From NCBI RefSeq assembly GCF_000308755.1, contig NZ_BAGF01000032.1, positions 25,465-89,464 of the forward strand: 64,000 bases of DNA, in the 5' to 3' direction. Positions 40,218 to 49,894 of this stretch are shown here, in pieces. The stretch comes from Nocardia pneumoniae NBRC 100136. Its GTDB lineage: Bacteria; Actinomycetota; Actinomycetes; Mycobacteriales; Mycobacteriaceae. The first letter of the stretch is position 1, and every line of letters begins with the position of its first letter. Below the pieces are notes generated by a model, which was given only the letters and a program-made list of their open reading frames with translations, made no database searches and was not told where the DNA came from. A program made the position numbers and the translations under genes.

Positions 40218-40724
40218 TTACGCAGTCGACGGGCGGTCGTCCTCGGCCGCCGGAGTCAGCCCGCCGGACTGATCGAGCCGGTCGGCCAGCCGCGCGGCCA
40301 GCAGCTCACCCAGTTCGGCGAGCTGGGCCTTCTGCCCGTCGTCCAAACCGTCGAAGACCAGGTGGCGAACGGCGTCCACATAACCCGGCGCGGCCTCGAC
40401 GACCTTCAGATACCCCTCGTCGGTGAGCACCGCGTGGACGCCGCGCCGCCCCGCGGTCGCCGAACGCTGGGCCCACCCCATGCGCTCCAGCTTGGACACC
40501 ACATGCGACAGTCGCGATAGCGATGCGTTTGCCTTGTGGGCAAGCTCACTCATCTGAAGCCGGTGCCCCGGTTCTTCCGACAGCAGGCTCAGCACCCAGT
40601 ACTCGAAATGCGTCACGCCGGACTCGCGCTGCAACTGGGTGTCCAAGGCCGCCGGTAGACGTGTCATCAACGCAACGATGGCGCGCCAAGCTCGCTGTTC
40701 GACGGGGTCGAGCCACTTCGTCAC
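40218..40724 (-). CDS. MarR-family transcriptional regulator
   Basis: A 168-aa protein: dimerisation helix (EQRAWRAIVALMTRLPAALDTQL), winged helix MSELAHKANASLSRLSHVVSKLERMGW, wing RSATAGRRGVHAVLTDEG, then a C-terminal helix. GTG start at 40724. It is convergent with hisI (six-base gap). Upstream on the same strand is a membrane-protein gene; a 14-bp palindrome GTGAGTTCACTCAC (40859-40872) at the end of that gene is a possible operator. The ligand is unknown. Confidence 0.82.
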   Translation of the reverse strand: MTKWLDPVEQRAWRAIVALMTRLPAALDTQLQRESGVTHFEYWVLSLLSEEPGHRLQMSELAHKANASLSRLSHVVSKLERMGWAQRSATAGRRGVHAVLTDEGYLKVVEAAPGYVDAVRHLVFDGLDDGQKAQLAELGELLAARLADRLDQSGGLTPAAEDDRPSTA

Positions 40725-40868
40725 TGTGTGCCTTCTTTCAAGCCAAGTGACGTGGTCGTGTTCGTGGTCTTAGGGATTGTGGAAATGCCTGTGCACAGTC
40801 ACCCGCGCCCATGAGTTTGCCACGACTTCGCTCGACCGTCATAAAGATCGTGCATGACGTGAGTTCAC

Positions 40869-41417
40869 TCACAGCTTCTCGCCGCCCGCGGCCGTCGCGG
40901 CGCGCGCGTGGGCGCGCCGCCACTTGCGCAGCAGCAACAGGCCCACCGCGAGGAGGAACAGAATCGTCGCCACGATGGCGCCCGCCAGCGCGGCGCCACG
41001 GAACGCGGGCGCGTCCACGTCCAGAATCCGCTCACCCGCATGGGCGGCGCTGCTGTTTCCCAGCACGATGGTGAGGGTCATCAGGTTGGGGATCGCGAAA
41101 AGGATCGCGACGACCGCGGCCGCTCCCGCCAGGAACCGGCCCGCCTTGCTGCGCCAGAACACTACGGCGAACAGCAACAGGAAAAGCGGTACGACGGTGC
41201 ACAATCCGCCGTAGAACAAGCCCCAGCCGATGCCTTTGGCGAAGCTGCCGTCCACCATCGACCCGACTCGCTGGGCCCACCAGCGCGGGATGAAGGCGGA
41301 CAAGACCAAGTAGGTCAGGACCAATAGAGCGAGGATCGCGGCGCCGACAATGATCCGTGTGCGCCAGACGGCAGCTGTGGATTTGCGTCCGCCGGGCTGA
41401 GCCTCGGTCGAAGTCAT
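40869..41417 (-). CDS. Small polytopic membrane protein
   Basis: 182 aa from ATG 41417 with four clear helices (IIVGAAILALLVLTYLVLSAF, GWGLFYGGLCTVVPLFLLLFAVVF, AGAAAVVAILFAIPNLMTLTIVLG, AALAGAIVATILFLLAVGLLLL). A basic tail follows. I recall similar proteins annotated as permeases in actinomycetes, but no transport motif is visible. The start is chosen because upstream of it the frame runs into the 41-bp repeat array. It probably shares a transcript with the MarR gene. Confidence 0.65.
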   Translation of the reverse strand: MTSTEAQPGGRKSTAAVWRTRIIVGAAILALLVLTYLVLSAFIPRWWAQRVGSMVDGSFAKGIGWGLFYGGLCTVVPLFLLLFAVVFWRSKAGRFLAGAAAVVAILFAIPNLMTLTIVLGNSSAAHAGERILDVDAPAFRGAALAGAIVATILFLLAVGLLLLRKWRRAHARAATAAGGEKL

Positions 41418-41500
41418 GCGGAAAGCGTATGCGGCTGCCGCGCCTTCGCCCGGCCCGGCGCGCGGGCTGCCGACGGACTTCGCCCGGCCGCGCCTTTCTA

Positions 41501-41664
41501 CGGCTGCTTCCGTGTTCGCTCGGTCCGGCGCGTGGGTTCTGCGGCTGCCTCGGTGTTCGCTCGGCCCGGCGCGCAGACTCTCCGCCTGCCTCGGTGTTCG
41601 CTCGGCCCGCCGCACAGACTCTCCGCCTGCCTCGGTGTTCGCTCGATCCGGCGCGTCGTCGGCT
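41501..41664. repeat. 41-bp tandem repeat, four copies
   Basis: Units begin at 41501, 41542, 41583 and 41624, exactly 41 bp apart. Each contains a version of CTGCCTCGGTGTTCGCTCGG followed by CCGGCGCG. The two middle units differ at only a few bases and the outer ones are more diverged; a still weaker copy is suggested around 41432. The period is not a multiple of three and the array lies between two minus-strand genes, so it is an intergenic minisatellite (VNTR-like). The whole gap 41418-41745 holds no gene. Confidence 0.85.
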
Positions 41665-41745
41665 TCGGACGGACTCCACCTGCGGCGTCCGTTTATGCCG
41701 CCGACCAGCCAGAACCGGCTGCCTTGACGCGGCGCGGCGCGTGGT

Positions 41746-42201
41746 TTACCTGGCGCGCAGGTACGCCAGCGCCTCGTCGGCGTGCACGTTGGCGCGCAGC
41801 TCGCCGGTGATGATCTTGCGGATGGTGCGGTCGGTGTCGATGACGAAGGTCTGCCGCTTCACCGGCGCCAGTTTGCCCAGCAGCCCACGCTTCACGCCGA
41901 ACCGCGCGGCCACCGCGCCGTCGGCGTCGGACAGCAGCGGATAGCCGAGGCGCTGCTTGTCCGCGAACCCCGCCTGGGTGTCCACCCCGTCGGTGCTGAT
42001 GCCGACACAGGTGGCGCCGACGGCGGCGAATTCGGCGGCCAGGTCACGAAAATGGCACGCTTCGGCCGTGCACACCGGAGTGTTGGCCGCGGGATAGAAG
42101 AAGAGGACCAGTGGGCCGTCCGCCAGTAGCGAGTCGATCGAGCGGGGTGTGCCGGACTGATCGGGAAGCTCGAAGTGCGGGGCGAGCTGTCCTGGCTGCA
42201 T
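41746..42201 (-). CDS. bcp: Peroxiredoxin, BCP/PrxQ type
   Basis: A 151-aa thiol peroxidase. The start at 42201 ([17 protein letters not shown]) matches the usual N-terminus; the frame extends further upstream but only as non-coding sequence. The peroxidatic motif is [18 protein letters not shown], with peroxidatic and resolving Cys five residues apart as in alpha-2 type [20 protein letters not shown] completes the fold. The position next to trpE matches mycobacterial bcpB. Divergent from trpE with a 160-bp gap. Confidence 0.9.
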   Translation of the reverse strand: MQPGQLAPHFELPDQSGTPRSIDSLLADGPLVLFFYPAANTPVCTAEACHFRDLAAEFAAVGATCVGISTDGVDTQAGFADKQRLGYPLLSDADGAVAARFGVKRGLLGKLAPVKRQTFVIDTDRTIRKIITGELRANVHADEALAYLRAR

Positions 42202-42361
42202 GCCCGAGAACTTACCGGTCGCTTGGTCCGCGAGCGTAGTGAGAGCCGCCACACCTCCCCGCACTGGACGACCGATCCGATCTGCCGGATTTGTCCCCTC
42301 CGTGGCCGTGTCACCGGCACCGCTCACCGGCTTGTCGGCCCGGCCTGGGATGATGTCTCCC

Positions 42362-43921
42362 ATGCCAGGCACGTCCACTCCCACCACCACGACCCGCGAA
42401 CAGTTCCATCTGCTGGCCGCGGAACACCGGGTGGTCCCGGTGACCCGAAAAGTGCTGGCGGACTCCGAGACTCCGCTGTCGGCCTACCGCAAGCTGGCGG
42501 GCGACCGGGCCGGCACCTTCCTGTTCGAGTCCGCGGAGAACGGACGCTCCTGGTCGCGGTGGTCGTTCATCGGCGCGGGCAGCCCGTCGGCGCTCACCGT
42601 GGTGGACGGCGAGGCGGCCTGGCTCGGTCACATCCCGGCCGACGCCCCCTCCGGCGGCGACCCGCTGGTCGCGCTGCGCGAGACCCTGGAGCTGCTGCGC
42701 ACCGAGCGACTGCCCGGACTGCCACCGCTGACCGGCGGCATGGTCGGATACCTCGGCTACGACGCGGTGCGCAGGATGGAGCGGCTGCCGAACCTCGCGC
42801 TGGACGACCTGGGCCTGCCGGAGATGGTGCTGCTGCTGGCCACCGACCTGGCCGCGTTCGACCACCACGAGGGCGCGATCACGCTGATCGCCAACGCGGT
42901 CAACTGGAACGGCACCGCCGAGCGGGCCGACGAAGCCTATGACGACGCCGTCGCCAGGCTGGACCGGATGACCGCCGCGCTCGGCGCGCCCGCCGACTCC
43001 ACCGTGTCGGTGTTCGACCAGCCCGAGCCGCAGTACCGGCGCAAGCGCACCACCGAGGAGTTCGGCGCGGGAGTGCGCCGCCTGGTCAAGGAGATCGAGG
43101 CGGGCGAGGCGTTCCAGGTGGTGCTGTCGCAGCGTTTCGAGATGGACTACGACGGTTCGCCGCTGGACCTGTACCGCATGCTGCGCGCCTCGAACCCGAG
43201 CCCGTACATGTACCTGCTGCACATCCCCGACGGCGACGGCGGCACCGCGTTCTCCATCGTCGGCTCCAGCCCGGAATCGCTGGTCACCGTGAAAGACGGT
43301 GTGGCGACCACCCATCCGATCGCGGGCACCCGCTGGCGCGGCGTCACCGAGGAGGAAGACCTGCTGCTGGAGAAGGGCCTGCTCGCCGACGAGAAGGAGA
43401 ACGCCGAGCACCTCATGCTCGTCGATCTCGGCCGCAACGACCTGGGCCGGGTGTGCGAGCCGGGCACCGTGCGGGTCACCGAGTACCGGCACATCGAGCG
43501 CTACAGCCACGTGATGCACCTGGTGTCGACGGTGTCGGGGCGGCTGGCGCCAGGACGCGTCGCGCTGGACGCGGTGCGGGCCTGCTTCCCGGCGGGCACC
43601 CTGTCCGGCGCGCCGAAGGTGCGGGCGATGGAGTTGATCGAAGAACTCGAGCCGACCCGCCGCGGCATCTACGGCGGCGTCGTCGGCTACCTGGACTTCG
43701 CCGGTGACGCCGATACCGCGATCGCCATCCGCACCGCGCTGCTGAAGGACGGCACGGCCTACGTGCAGGCGGGCGCGGGCGTGGTGGCGGACTCGAACCC
43801 GGAGTACGAGGACGTGGAATCCCGCAACAAGGCGATGGCGGTGCTGAAGGCCATCGCGGCAGCCGGAACGGTCCGGGCCTACGGTGCCGAACCCGGTGCG
43901 GGGAACGGCGAACCGCGATGA
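42362..43921 (+). CDS. trpE: Anthranilate synthase component I
   Basis: Chorismate to anthranilate. The 519-aa protein has a regulatory N-terminal region with [19 protein letters not shown] (LLES-like tryptophan-feedback site). The chorismate-binding domain contains [40 protein letters not shown] and [18 protein letters not shown]. TrpG is not in the window. ATG 42362 is favoured: GATGAT at 42349-42354 lies seven bases upstream as a possible -10 box. ATG 42353 is an alternative. No leader peptide with Trp codons was seen. Confidence 0.94.
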   Translation: MPGTSTPTTTTREQFHLLAAEHRVVPVTRKVLADSETPLSAYRKLAGDRAGTFLFESAENGRSWSRWSFIGAGSPSALTVVDGEAAWLGHIPADAPSGGDPLVALRETLELLRTERLPGLPPLTGGMVGYLGYDAVRRMERLPNLALDDLGLPEMVLLLATDLAAFDHHEGAITLIANAVNWNGTAERADEAYDDAVARLDRMTAALGAPADSTVSVFDQPEPQYRRKRTTEEFGAGVRRLVKEIEAGEAFQVVLSQRFEMDYDGSPLDLYRMLRASNPSPYMYLLHIPDGDGGTAFSIVGSSPESLVTVKDGVATTHPIAGTRWRGVTEEEDLLLEKGLLADEKENAEHLMLVDLGRNDLGRVCEPGTVRVTEYRHIERYSHVMHLVSTVSGRLAPGRVALDAVRACFPAGTLSGAPKVRAMELIEELEPTRRGIYGGVVGYLDFAGDADTAIAIRTALLKDGTAYVQAGAGVVADSNPEYEDVESRNKAMAVLKAIAAAGTVRAYGAEPGAGNGEPR

Positions 43922-44736
43922 CAGCCCCCGACGACCCCGACAAGGAACCCGGCCGGGCCCGGGAACCGGCCCCGGACGCGAGCGCCGCGGCACAGCCGCG
44001 ATCCGCTCCCGCGCCGGACGATTCCGCCGCGTCCGCGGAATCGCCTCGCGCCGACGCCGATTCCCGCCGCAGGTATCCGGTGGCCCCCGTCGTTCTGCTC
44101 GCCATCGCCGCCGCCGCGCTGTGGGCCTCCTCCCGGATGACATGGGTGACCGTCACCTCCTCCGACGGGCTCACCCAGCCGCGAACGGATCACCTCGACG
44201 GCGGGGTGTGGTTCGGCGCCCTGACACCGCTGGCGCTGGTGCTGCTCGCCTCGATCGCGGCCGTGCTGGCCACCAAGGGCTGGTTGCGCCGGGTGGTCGG
44301 CGTGCTCATCGCCCTGGTCGCCGCGGTGGCCGCGGTCCCGGCGTTCGCGTTGCTGACCGATTCCGGCGCGATCGGCGAACGGGCCGCGAAGCTCGCCGAA
44401 CTCCCGGCCCGCGCGCAGGTGCAGGAGGCGACCACGTCGGCGTTCCCGGCCGTGCTCGCCCTGCTCGGCGCGATCGCCGCGTTCGGCGCGGGCGTGCTGC
44501 TGGCCAGGATGCCCGCGGAAACCGCGCGGCTGTCCGGCAAATACGACAATCCGGTCTTCCGGCGCGCCGCCGCGACGGCGGAGGTCACGCAGCGGCGCGC
44601 GCAGTCGCCGAAGCAGGGATCCGAGCCGCAGGTGTCCGAGCGTGTGCTGTGGGACGCACTGGACGCCGGTACCGACCCGACCGAGGAGCCTCCGGAGGAT
44701 CCGGACCCCGGCGAGGCGGGCCGACGTGCGCGCTGA
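43918..44736 (+). CDS. Trp-operon-associated membrane protein (TIGR02234 family)
   Basis: A 272-aa protein overlapping trpE by four bases. A charged N-terminal 50 residues precede four helices: [62 protein letters not shown] and [21 protein letters not shown]. The pattern [21 protein letters not shown] matches the conserved membrane protein found between trpE and trpC across actinobacteria. Its function is unknown; tryptophan or anthranilate handling is a guess from position. Confidence 0.85.
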   Translation: MTAPDDPDKEPGRAREPAPDASAAAQPRSAPAPDDSAASAESPRADADSRRRYPVAPVVLLAIAAAALWASSRMTWVTVTSSDGLTQPRTDHLDGGVWFGALTPLALVLLASIAAVLATKGWLRRVVGVLIALVAAVAAVPAFALLTDSGAIGERAAKLAELPARAQVQEATTSAFPAVLALLGAIAAFGAGVLLARMPAETARLSGKYDNPVFRRAAATAEVTQRRAQSPKQGSEPQVSERVLWDALDAGTDPTEEPPEDPDPGEAGRRAR

Positions 44737-44919
44737 ACTGTGCGCCCGCACCGGGTGTGGCGGGTACCACCTTGCGCCGAGCCCTTCCGCGTGGTCCAAC
44801 TCGAGCCCCGGCGCGAACGCGCCCGGTAGGTCCATTTATTCTTTGTCAGCATCGGTGAGACAGCGCCTGGGGGGATTCTCAGGTAGCAAGTCCGTCTCCC
44901 CAGAAAGGATTCGAGCCAG

Positions 44920-45738
44920 ATGACGGTACTCGACTCGATTCTCGACGGGGTCCGCGCGGATGTGGCCGCTCGGGAAGCCCTTCTCGACTTCCAGGCGGTG
45001 AAGGCGGCCGCCGCCGCCGCGCCCGCGCCGCTGGACGCCCGTGCCGCGCTGCTCGAGGACGGCATCGGCGTGATCGCCGAGGTCAAGCGCGCCAGCCCCT
45101 CCAAGGGCGAGCTCGCGGACATCCCCGACCCGGCCAGCCTCGCCAAGGCCTACGAAGACGGCGGCGCCCGGATCATCAGCGTGCTCACCGAAGGGCGCCG
45201 CTTCAACGGGTCGCTGGACGACTTGGACGCGGTCCGCGCCACGGTGAACATCCCGATCCTGCGCAAGGATTTCGTCGTCGGCCCCTACCAGATCCACGAG
45301 GCCCGCGCGCACGGCGCGGACGTCATCCTGCTCATCGTCGCGGCGCTGGAGCAGGACGTGCTGTCCTCGCTGATCGACCGCACCGAATCGCTGGGCATGA
45401 CGGCGCTGGTCGAGGTGCACACCGAGGAGGAGGCCGACCGCGCGCTGGAGGCGGGCGCCTCCGTGATCGGCGTGAACGCCCGCAACCTCAAGACGCTCGA
45501 GGTCGATCGCGACGTGTTCGCCCGGATCGCGCCGGGACTGCCCACCGAGGTCATCCGGATCGCCGAGTCCGGTATTCGCGGCACCGCCGACCTGCTGGCC
45601 TACGCGGGCGCGGGCGCGGACGCCGTTCTCGTCGGCGAGGGCCTGGTGACCAGCGGCGACCCGCGTGCCGCGGTGTCGGAGCTGGTGACCGCGGGCACGC
45701 ACCCGTCCTGCCCGAAGCCCGCGCGGCGGGGCCGGTGA
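44920..45738 (+). CDS. trpC: Indole-3-glycerol-phosphate synthase
   Basis: A 272-aa barrel enzyme without a fused TrpF domain. [20 protein letters not shown] carries the catalytic Lys, and [51 protein letters not shown] and [10 protein letters not shown] are canonical. AAAGGA precedes the ATG. The 183-bp gap before it has an AT-rich patch (ATTTATTCTTTG near 44835) that may be an internal promoter. Its stop overlaps the trpB GTG. Confidence 0.95.
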   Translation: MTVLDSILDGVRADVAAREALLDFQAVKAAAAAAPAPLDARAALLEDGIGVIAEVKRASPSKGELADIPDPASLAKAYEDGGARIISVLTEGRRFNGSLDDLDAVRATVNIPILRKDFVVGPYQIHEARAHGADVILLIVAALEQDVLSSLIDRTESLGMTALVEVHTEEEADRALEAGASVIGVNARNLKTLEVDRDVFARIAPGLPTEVIRIAESGIRGTADLLAYAGAGADAVLVGEGLVTSGDPRAAVSELVTAGTHPSCPKPARRGR

Positions 45739-47003
45739 CGGGCGTGGCGGCACTACCTCAGGCCAGCGACGGCGTCGCCCAGCGCAGCGGCCACGAGCCG
45801 GACGCGGGCGGGCACTTCGGCGTCTACGGCGGCAGGCACGTCCCCGAGGCGCTGATGGCGGTGATCGAGGAGGTCACCGCCGAATACGAGAAGTCCCGGC
45901 TCGACGAGTCGTTCCTGGGCGAGCTCGACCGGCTGCAACGCGACTACACCGGCCGCCCGTCGCCGGTATTCGAGTGCACGCGGCTGGCCGAGCACGCGGG
46001 CGGTGCGCGCATTCTGCTCAAGCGCGAAGACCTGAACCACACCGGCTCGCACAAGATCAACAATGTGCTCGGCCAAGCCCTGCTGGCCAAGCGGATGGGC
46101 AAGTCCAGGGTGATCGCGGAAACCGGCGCCGGCCAGCACGGCGTGGCCACGGCGACCGCCTGCGCGCTGCTCGGCCTGGACTGCGTCATCTACATGGGCG
46201 CGGTGGACACCGCGCGCCAAGCGCTGAACGTCGCGCGCATGCGCCTGCTGGGCGCCGAGGTGATCTCGGTGACCTCCGGCTCACAGACCCTCAAGGACGC
46301 CATCAACGAGGCGCTGCGCGACTGGGTGACCAACGCCGACGACACCTACTACTGCTTCGGCACCGCCGCGGGCCCGCACCCGTTCCCGATGCTGGTGCGC
46401 GATTTCCAGCGCATCGTCGGCATGGAGGCCCGCGCCCAGGTGCGGGCCTCGACCGGTCGGCTGCCCGACGCGGTCGTCGCCTGCGTCGGCGGCGGCTCCA
46501 ATGCCATCGGCATCTTCCACGCGTTCCTCGACGACGCCGACGTCCGGCTGATCGGCTACGAGGCGGCCGGTGACGGCGTCGACAGCGGGCGGCACGCGGC
46601 CACTTTCACCGGCGGGACGCCGGGCGCCTTCCAGGGCGCGTACTCCTACCTGTTGCAGGACGAGGACGGCCAGACCATCGAGTCGCACTCGATCTCGGCG
46701 GGCCTGGACTATCCCGGCGTCGGCCCCGAGCATGCCTATCTGAAGGACATCGGCCGCGCCGAGTACCGGCCGATCACCGACACCGAGGCGATGGACGCGC
46801 TGTTGCTGCTCAGCCGCAGCGAGGGCATCATCCCGGCGATCGAGTCGGCGCACGCGGTCGCGGGCGCGCTGCAACTGGGCAAGGAGCTCGGTCCCGGCGC
46901 GATCATCCTGGTGAACCTCTCGGGCCGGGGCGACAAGGACATGGACACGGCAGCGCGGTGGTTCGGGCTGTTCGACGCAGACACCGAGGAGGCGCGGTCG
47001 TGA
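45735..47003 (+). CDS. trpB: Tryptophan synthase beta chain
   Basis: PLP enzyme joining indole and serine. In the 422-aa TrpB1-type protein the PLP lysine lies in HTGSHKINN (K107). [57 protein letters not shown] and the C-terminal [12 protein letters not shown] are all present. GTG start, four-base overlap with trpC and a further overlap with trpA show tight coupling. Confidence 0.96.
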   Translation: MTGVAALPQASDGVAQRSGHEPDAGGHFGVYGGRHVPEALMAVIEEVTAEYEKSRLDESFLGELDRLQRDYTGRPSPVFECTRLAEHAGGARILLKREDLNHTGSHKINNVLGQALLAKRMGKSRVIAETGAGQHGVATATACALLGLDCVIYMGAVDTARQALNVARMRLLGAEVISVTSGSQTLKDAINEALRDWVTNADDTYYCFGTAAGPHPFPMLVRDFQRIVGMEARAQVRASTGRLPDAVVACVGGGSNAIGIFHAFLDDADVRLIGYEAAGDGVDSGRHAATFTGGTPGAFQGAYSYLLQDEDGQTIESHSISAGLDYPGVGPEHAYLKDIGRAEYRPITDTEAMDALLLLSRSEGIIPAIESAHAVAGALQLGKELGPGAIILVNLSGRGDKDMDTAARWFGLFDADTEEARS

Positions 47004-47803
47004 GTCAGCAGTCTCGTCTGGCGAACACCTTCGCCGCCTGCCGCGCCGAGGGCCGCGCCGCGCTGATCGGCTATCTGCCCGCGGGCTTCCCCGACCTCGC
47101 CGGTTCGATCGACGTGGTGCGCGCGATGGTCGAATCCGGCTGCGACATCATCGAAGTCGGCGTCGCCTACTCCGACCCCGTGATGGACGGCCCGACCATC
47201 CAGGCCGCCGCCGAGCAGGCGCTGCGCGGCGGCGTGCGGGTGCGCGACGTGTTCTCCGTCGTCGAGGCCATCACCGGCGCCGGTGGCAAGGCCGTCGTGA
47301 TGAGCTACTGGAACCCGGTGCTCAAGTACGGCGTCGATCGCTTCGCGCGCGATCTGGCCGCCGCGGGCGGGTCGGGCATCATCACCCCCAACCTGATCCC
47401 GGAGGAGGCCGACGACTGGTTCGTCGCCTCGTCCACGCACAACCTGGACCGCATCTTCCTGGTCGCGCCGTCGTCCACCGAGGAGCGCCTGGTGAAGACG
47501 CTCGAGGCCAGCCGCGGCTTCGTGTACGCGGCCTCGACCATGGGCGTCACCGGCGCCCGCGACGTGGTCTCCTCGGCCGCGCCCGCGCTGTGCGCGCGCA
47601 TCCGGGCCCACTCCGACATTCCGATCGGCGTCGGGCTCGGCGTGCGCTCCGGCGAGCAGGCCGCCGAGATCGCGGGCTACGCCGACGGCGTGATCGTCGG
47701 CTCGGCGTTGGTCACCGCGGCGGGCGACGGGCTCGACGCGGTGCGGCGCCTCACCGCCGAACTCGCCGCCGGTGTCCGTTCGCCGATCGCGTTCGCCAGT
47801 TAA
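47000..47803 (+). CDS. trpA: Tryptophan synthase alpha chain
   Basis: Cleaves indole-glycerol phosphate. The 267-aa barrel has [12 protein letters not shown], the catalytic pair in [19 protein letters not shown] (E52, D63), [32 protein letters not shown] and [12 protein letters not shown]. The GTG at 47000 overlaps the trpB stop. lgt follows after 59 bp from its own promoter. Confidence 0.96.
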   Translation: MSQQSRLANTFAACRAEGRAALIGYLPAGFPDLAGSIDVVRAMVESGCDIIEVGVAYSDPVMDGPTIQAAAEQALRGGVRVRDVFSVVEAITGAGGKAVVMSYWNPVLKYGVDRFARDLAAAGGSGIITPNLIPEEADDWFVASSTHNLDRIFLVAPSSTEERLVKTLEASRGFVYAASTMGVTGARDVVSSAAPALCARIRAHSDIPIGVGLGVRSGEQAAEIAGYADGVIVGSALVTAAGDGLDAVRRLTAELAAGVRSPIAFAS

Positions 47804-47849
47804 CTCGGCGACGCCCGACCGTGGAGCTTGCGGCTGAACCGCACTCCGC

Positions 47850-47863
47850 TACGGTGGCGACCG
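47850..47863 (+). promoter_or_regulatory. lgt -10 box, probable leaderless start
   Basis: TACGGT at 47850-47855 ends seven bases before the lgt GTG at 47863; no Shine-Dalgarno is present. Confidence 0.45.
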
Positions 47864-48975
47864 TGACCTTACAAGTCCTGGCAGACAGTGTCGTGGCCAA
47901 CAGCGACGTGCTGGCCTACATTCCCAGCCCTCCGCAGGGCGTGTGGCAGATCGGGCCCTTCCCCTTACGGGCGTACGCCTTGTGCATCATTCTCGGCATC
48001 GTCGTCGCGATCTGGTGGGGTGAGCGGCGCTGGCGCGCGCGCGGCGGCCAGCCCGGCGCGATCCTGGATGTCGCGATGTTCGCGGTGCCGTTCGGCTTGG
48101 TCGGCGGCAGGCTCTATCACGTGGCCACCGACTGGCAGAAGTACTTCGGCGCGGACGGCAACCCGGTCGACGCGCTGAAGATCTACCAGGGCGGCCTCGG
48201 CATCTGGGGTGCGGTGCTGCTGGGCGGCATCGGCGCGTGGATCGGCTGCCGGGTGTACCGAATCCCGTTGCCCGCGTTGGGTGACGCGGTCGCCCCGCCG
48301 ATCCTGCTCGCCCAGGCCATCGGCAGGCTGGGCAACTACTTCAACCAGGAGCTGTACGGCCGCGAGACCGACGTGCCATGGGGCTTGCAGATCTTCCGCC
48401 GGGTCGGCGACGACGGCCAGCTGGACATGATGAACGGCGTCTCCACCGGCGTGGTGGACAAGATCGTGCATCCCACCTTCCTGTACGAGATGATCTGGAA
48501 CCTGCTCGTCGTCGTGCTGCTGGTGTACGTGGACCGGCGCTTCCGGATCGGCCACGGGCGTCTGTTCGCGCTGTATGTCGCCGGTTACTGCTTCGGGCGG
48601 TTCTTCATCGAGCTGATGCGCGCCGACGAGGCCACCCGGATCGCGGGCATCCGGATCAACTCGTTCACCTCCGCCGTGGTGTTCCTGGGTGCGATCGCCT
48701 ACTTCGTGTTCGCGACCAAGGGCCGCGAGACGCCCGAGCAGTTGCAGCCGGGCGCGAGTCCCCGCCCGTGGCCGTGGCAGATCCGCGCGCTGCGCGCGGC
48801 GGGTGCGGCGCCCGCCGAGAAGCCTTCGGACGCAGCGACGTCCGAGGAGACGGTGACCGATGCGACGGCGGCCGGGTCGGCCGAAGAGACCTTCACCGCC
48901 GAGTCCGGCCAGGAGCAGTCCGGTGTCGAGTCCACCGGGACGGGTTCGAACAAGGCAGGTTCGGACAAGAGCTGA
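47863..48975 (+). CDS. lgt: Prolipoprotein diacylglyceryl transferase
   Basis: Adds diacylglycerol to lipobox cysteines, so it serves the several lipoproteins in this window. The 370-aa membrane enzyme has FPLRAYALCIILGIVVAIWWGE, GGRLYHV, YQGGLGIWGAVLLG, the Lgt signature GRLGNYFNQELYG and GRFFIELMR. After the last helix there is a Ser/Thr/Glu-rich, low-complexity C-terminal tail of about 75 residues, common in actinobacterial Lgt and not needed for catalysis. Order trpA-lgt is conserved in mycobacteria. Confidence 0.95.
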   Translation: MTLQVLADSVVANSDVLAYIPSPPQGVWQIGPFPLRAYALCIILGIVVAIWWGERRWRARGGQPGAILDVAMFAVPFGLVGGRLYHVATDWQKYFGADGNPVDALKIYQGGLGIWGAVLLGGIGAWIGCRVYRIPLPALGDAVAPPILLAQAIGRLGNYFNQELYGRETDVPWGLQIFRRVGDDGQLDMMNGVSTGVVDKIVHPTFLYEMIWNLLVVVLLVYVDRRFRIGHGRLFALYVAGYCFGRFFIELMRADEATRIAGIRINSFTSAVVFLGAIAYFVFATKGRETPEQLQPGASPRPWPWQIRALRAAGAAPAEKPSDAATSEETVTDATAAGSAEETFTAESGQEQSGVESTGTGSNKAGSDKS

Positions 48976-48983
48976 GCGTGCCG

Positions 48984-49037
48984 GTCGCCGATTCGCTGAC
49001 GCCGCCGGATTCCCGTCCACGGCAACGAATCGGCGAC
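48984..49037. terminator. Inverted repeat after lgt, possible terminator
   Basis: GTCGCCGATTCG (48984-48995) is repeated in perfect reverse complement at 49026-49037 around a 30-base loop, starting nine bases after the lgt stop. The long loop is unusual for an intrinsic terminator. Confidence 0.5.
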
Positions 49038-49193
49038 ACACGGCGATAACTCCTCGCAGGGCCGAAAACACCGGAGGCGACAACCAGGTCGATCCCGGTG
49101 ACAATGTCTCGTGATCGTCGCGAGCGGCAAATCGGCGGTCCAGCAAGGACGGGGGCCGACAAGAGGGTGCCCGCACGAATGAGGAGGACATGA

Positions 49194-49703
49194 GTGACCG
49201 ACCCTAACCAGCAGATCCCGGGTTCCACGGGCCCGCAGTACGGCCCGCCCGGTACTGGTCCGGATCTGACCAAGCCGCTGGAGGCGCAGACCCCGCCGCA
49301 GTACAGCTCGCCGTCGGCCCCCTACGGTCAGCCGCAGTACGGTCAGCCGCAGTACGGTCAGCCCGTCGACCCGTACGGCCAGCAGCCTGGCGGTTACCCG
49401 CCCGCGCCGTACCCGGGCGCCCCGCAGGGCTACAACCCGAACGACCCGGAGGCGCCCTGGGGCCGCGACCCCTTCGGCGTGCCGCTGTCGGAGAAGCAGA
49501 AGCTGATCGCGGGCCTGCTGCAGATCTTCCTCGGTAGTTTCGGCGTCGGTCGCTTCTACCTCGGCTACACCGGACTCGGCATCGCCCAGCTGGTGGTCTC
49601 GATCCTCACCTGCGGTCTCGGCGGCATCTGGGGTCTCATCGACGGCATCTTGATCCTCGTCGGCAAGGTCCCCGATCCCCAAGGACGCCCGCTGCGCGAC
49701 TGA
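49194..49703 (+). CDS. TM2-domain membrane protein with Pro/Gln/Tyr-rich N-terminus
   Basis: 169 aa. The first 95 residues are disordered and rich in Pro, Gly, Gln and Tyr, with a 15-bp DNA repeat (TACGGTCAGCCGCAG from 49323) encoding YGQPQ units. The C-terminal TM2 domain has two helices around a short turn: KQKLIAGLLQIFLGSFGVGRFYLG, then AQLVVSILTCGLGGIWGLIDGILIL. A GAGGAGGA Shine-Dalgarno precedes the GTG. TM2 proteins are widespread and of unknown function; the Tyr/Pro tail is common in actinomycete envelope proteins. Confidence 0.85.
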   Translation: MTDPNQQIPGSTGPQYGPPGTGPDLTKPLEAQTPPQYSSPSAPYGQPQYGQPQYGQPVDPYGQQPGGYPPAPYPGAPQGYNPNDPEAPWGRDPFGVPLSEKQKLIAGLLQIFLGSFGVGRFYLGYTGLGIAQLVVSILTCGLGGIWGLIDGILILVGKVPDPQGRPLRD

Positions 49704-49725
49704 TCGCGCTGGCATCGGCACGACA

Positions 49726-49754
49726 GGGAGGCGGGCGCGGGTCGTCCGCCTCCC
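49726..49754. terminator. Terminator hairpin after the TM2 gene
   Basis: GGGAGGCGG (49726-49734) pairs with CCGCCTCCC (49746-49754) around an 11-base loop, 22 bp after the stop codon. Confidence 0.65.
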
Positions 49755-49894
49755 CGCGTACGCCGGGCGAAGACGATGAGCACAATCCTTCGTCGCACGA
49801 TGATCGGAATGCTGTCGCCCCGGTAGGTCCGGGCGTAGCATGACCGGATTCGCGTGTCGTGTGTGGACCTCCACGCACTGGAGAGAGGGATTTC

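Noticed and set aside
41501..41664. 41-bp repeats as a CRISPR array
   Set aside because: Units are contiguous with no unique spacers and no cas genes nearby.
42202..42361. Trp leader peptide/attenuator or T-box upstream of trpE
   Set aside because: No run of Trp codons, no T-box sequence, and the best -10 box leaves almost no leader.
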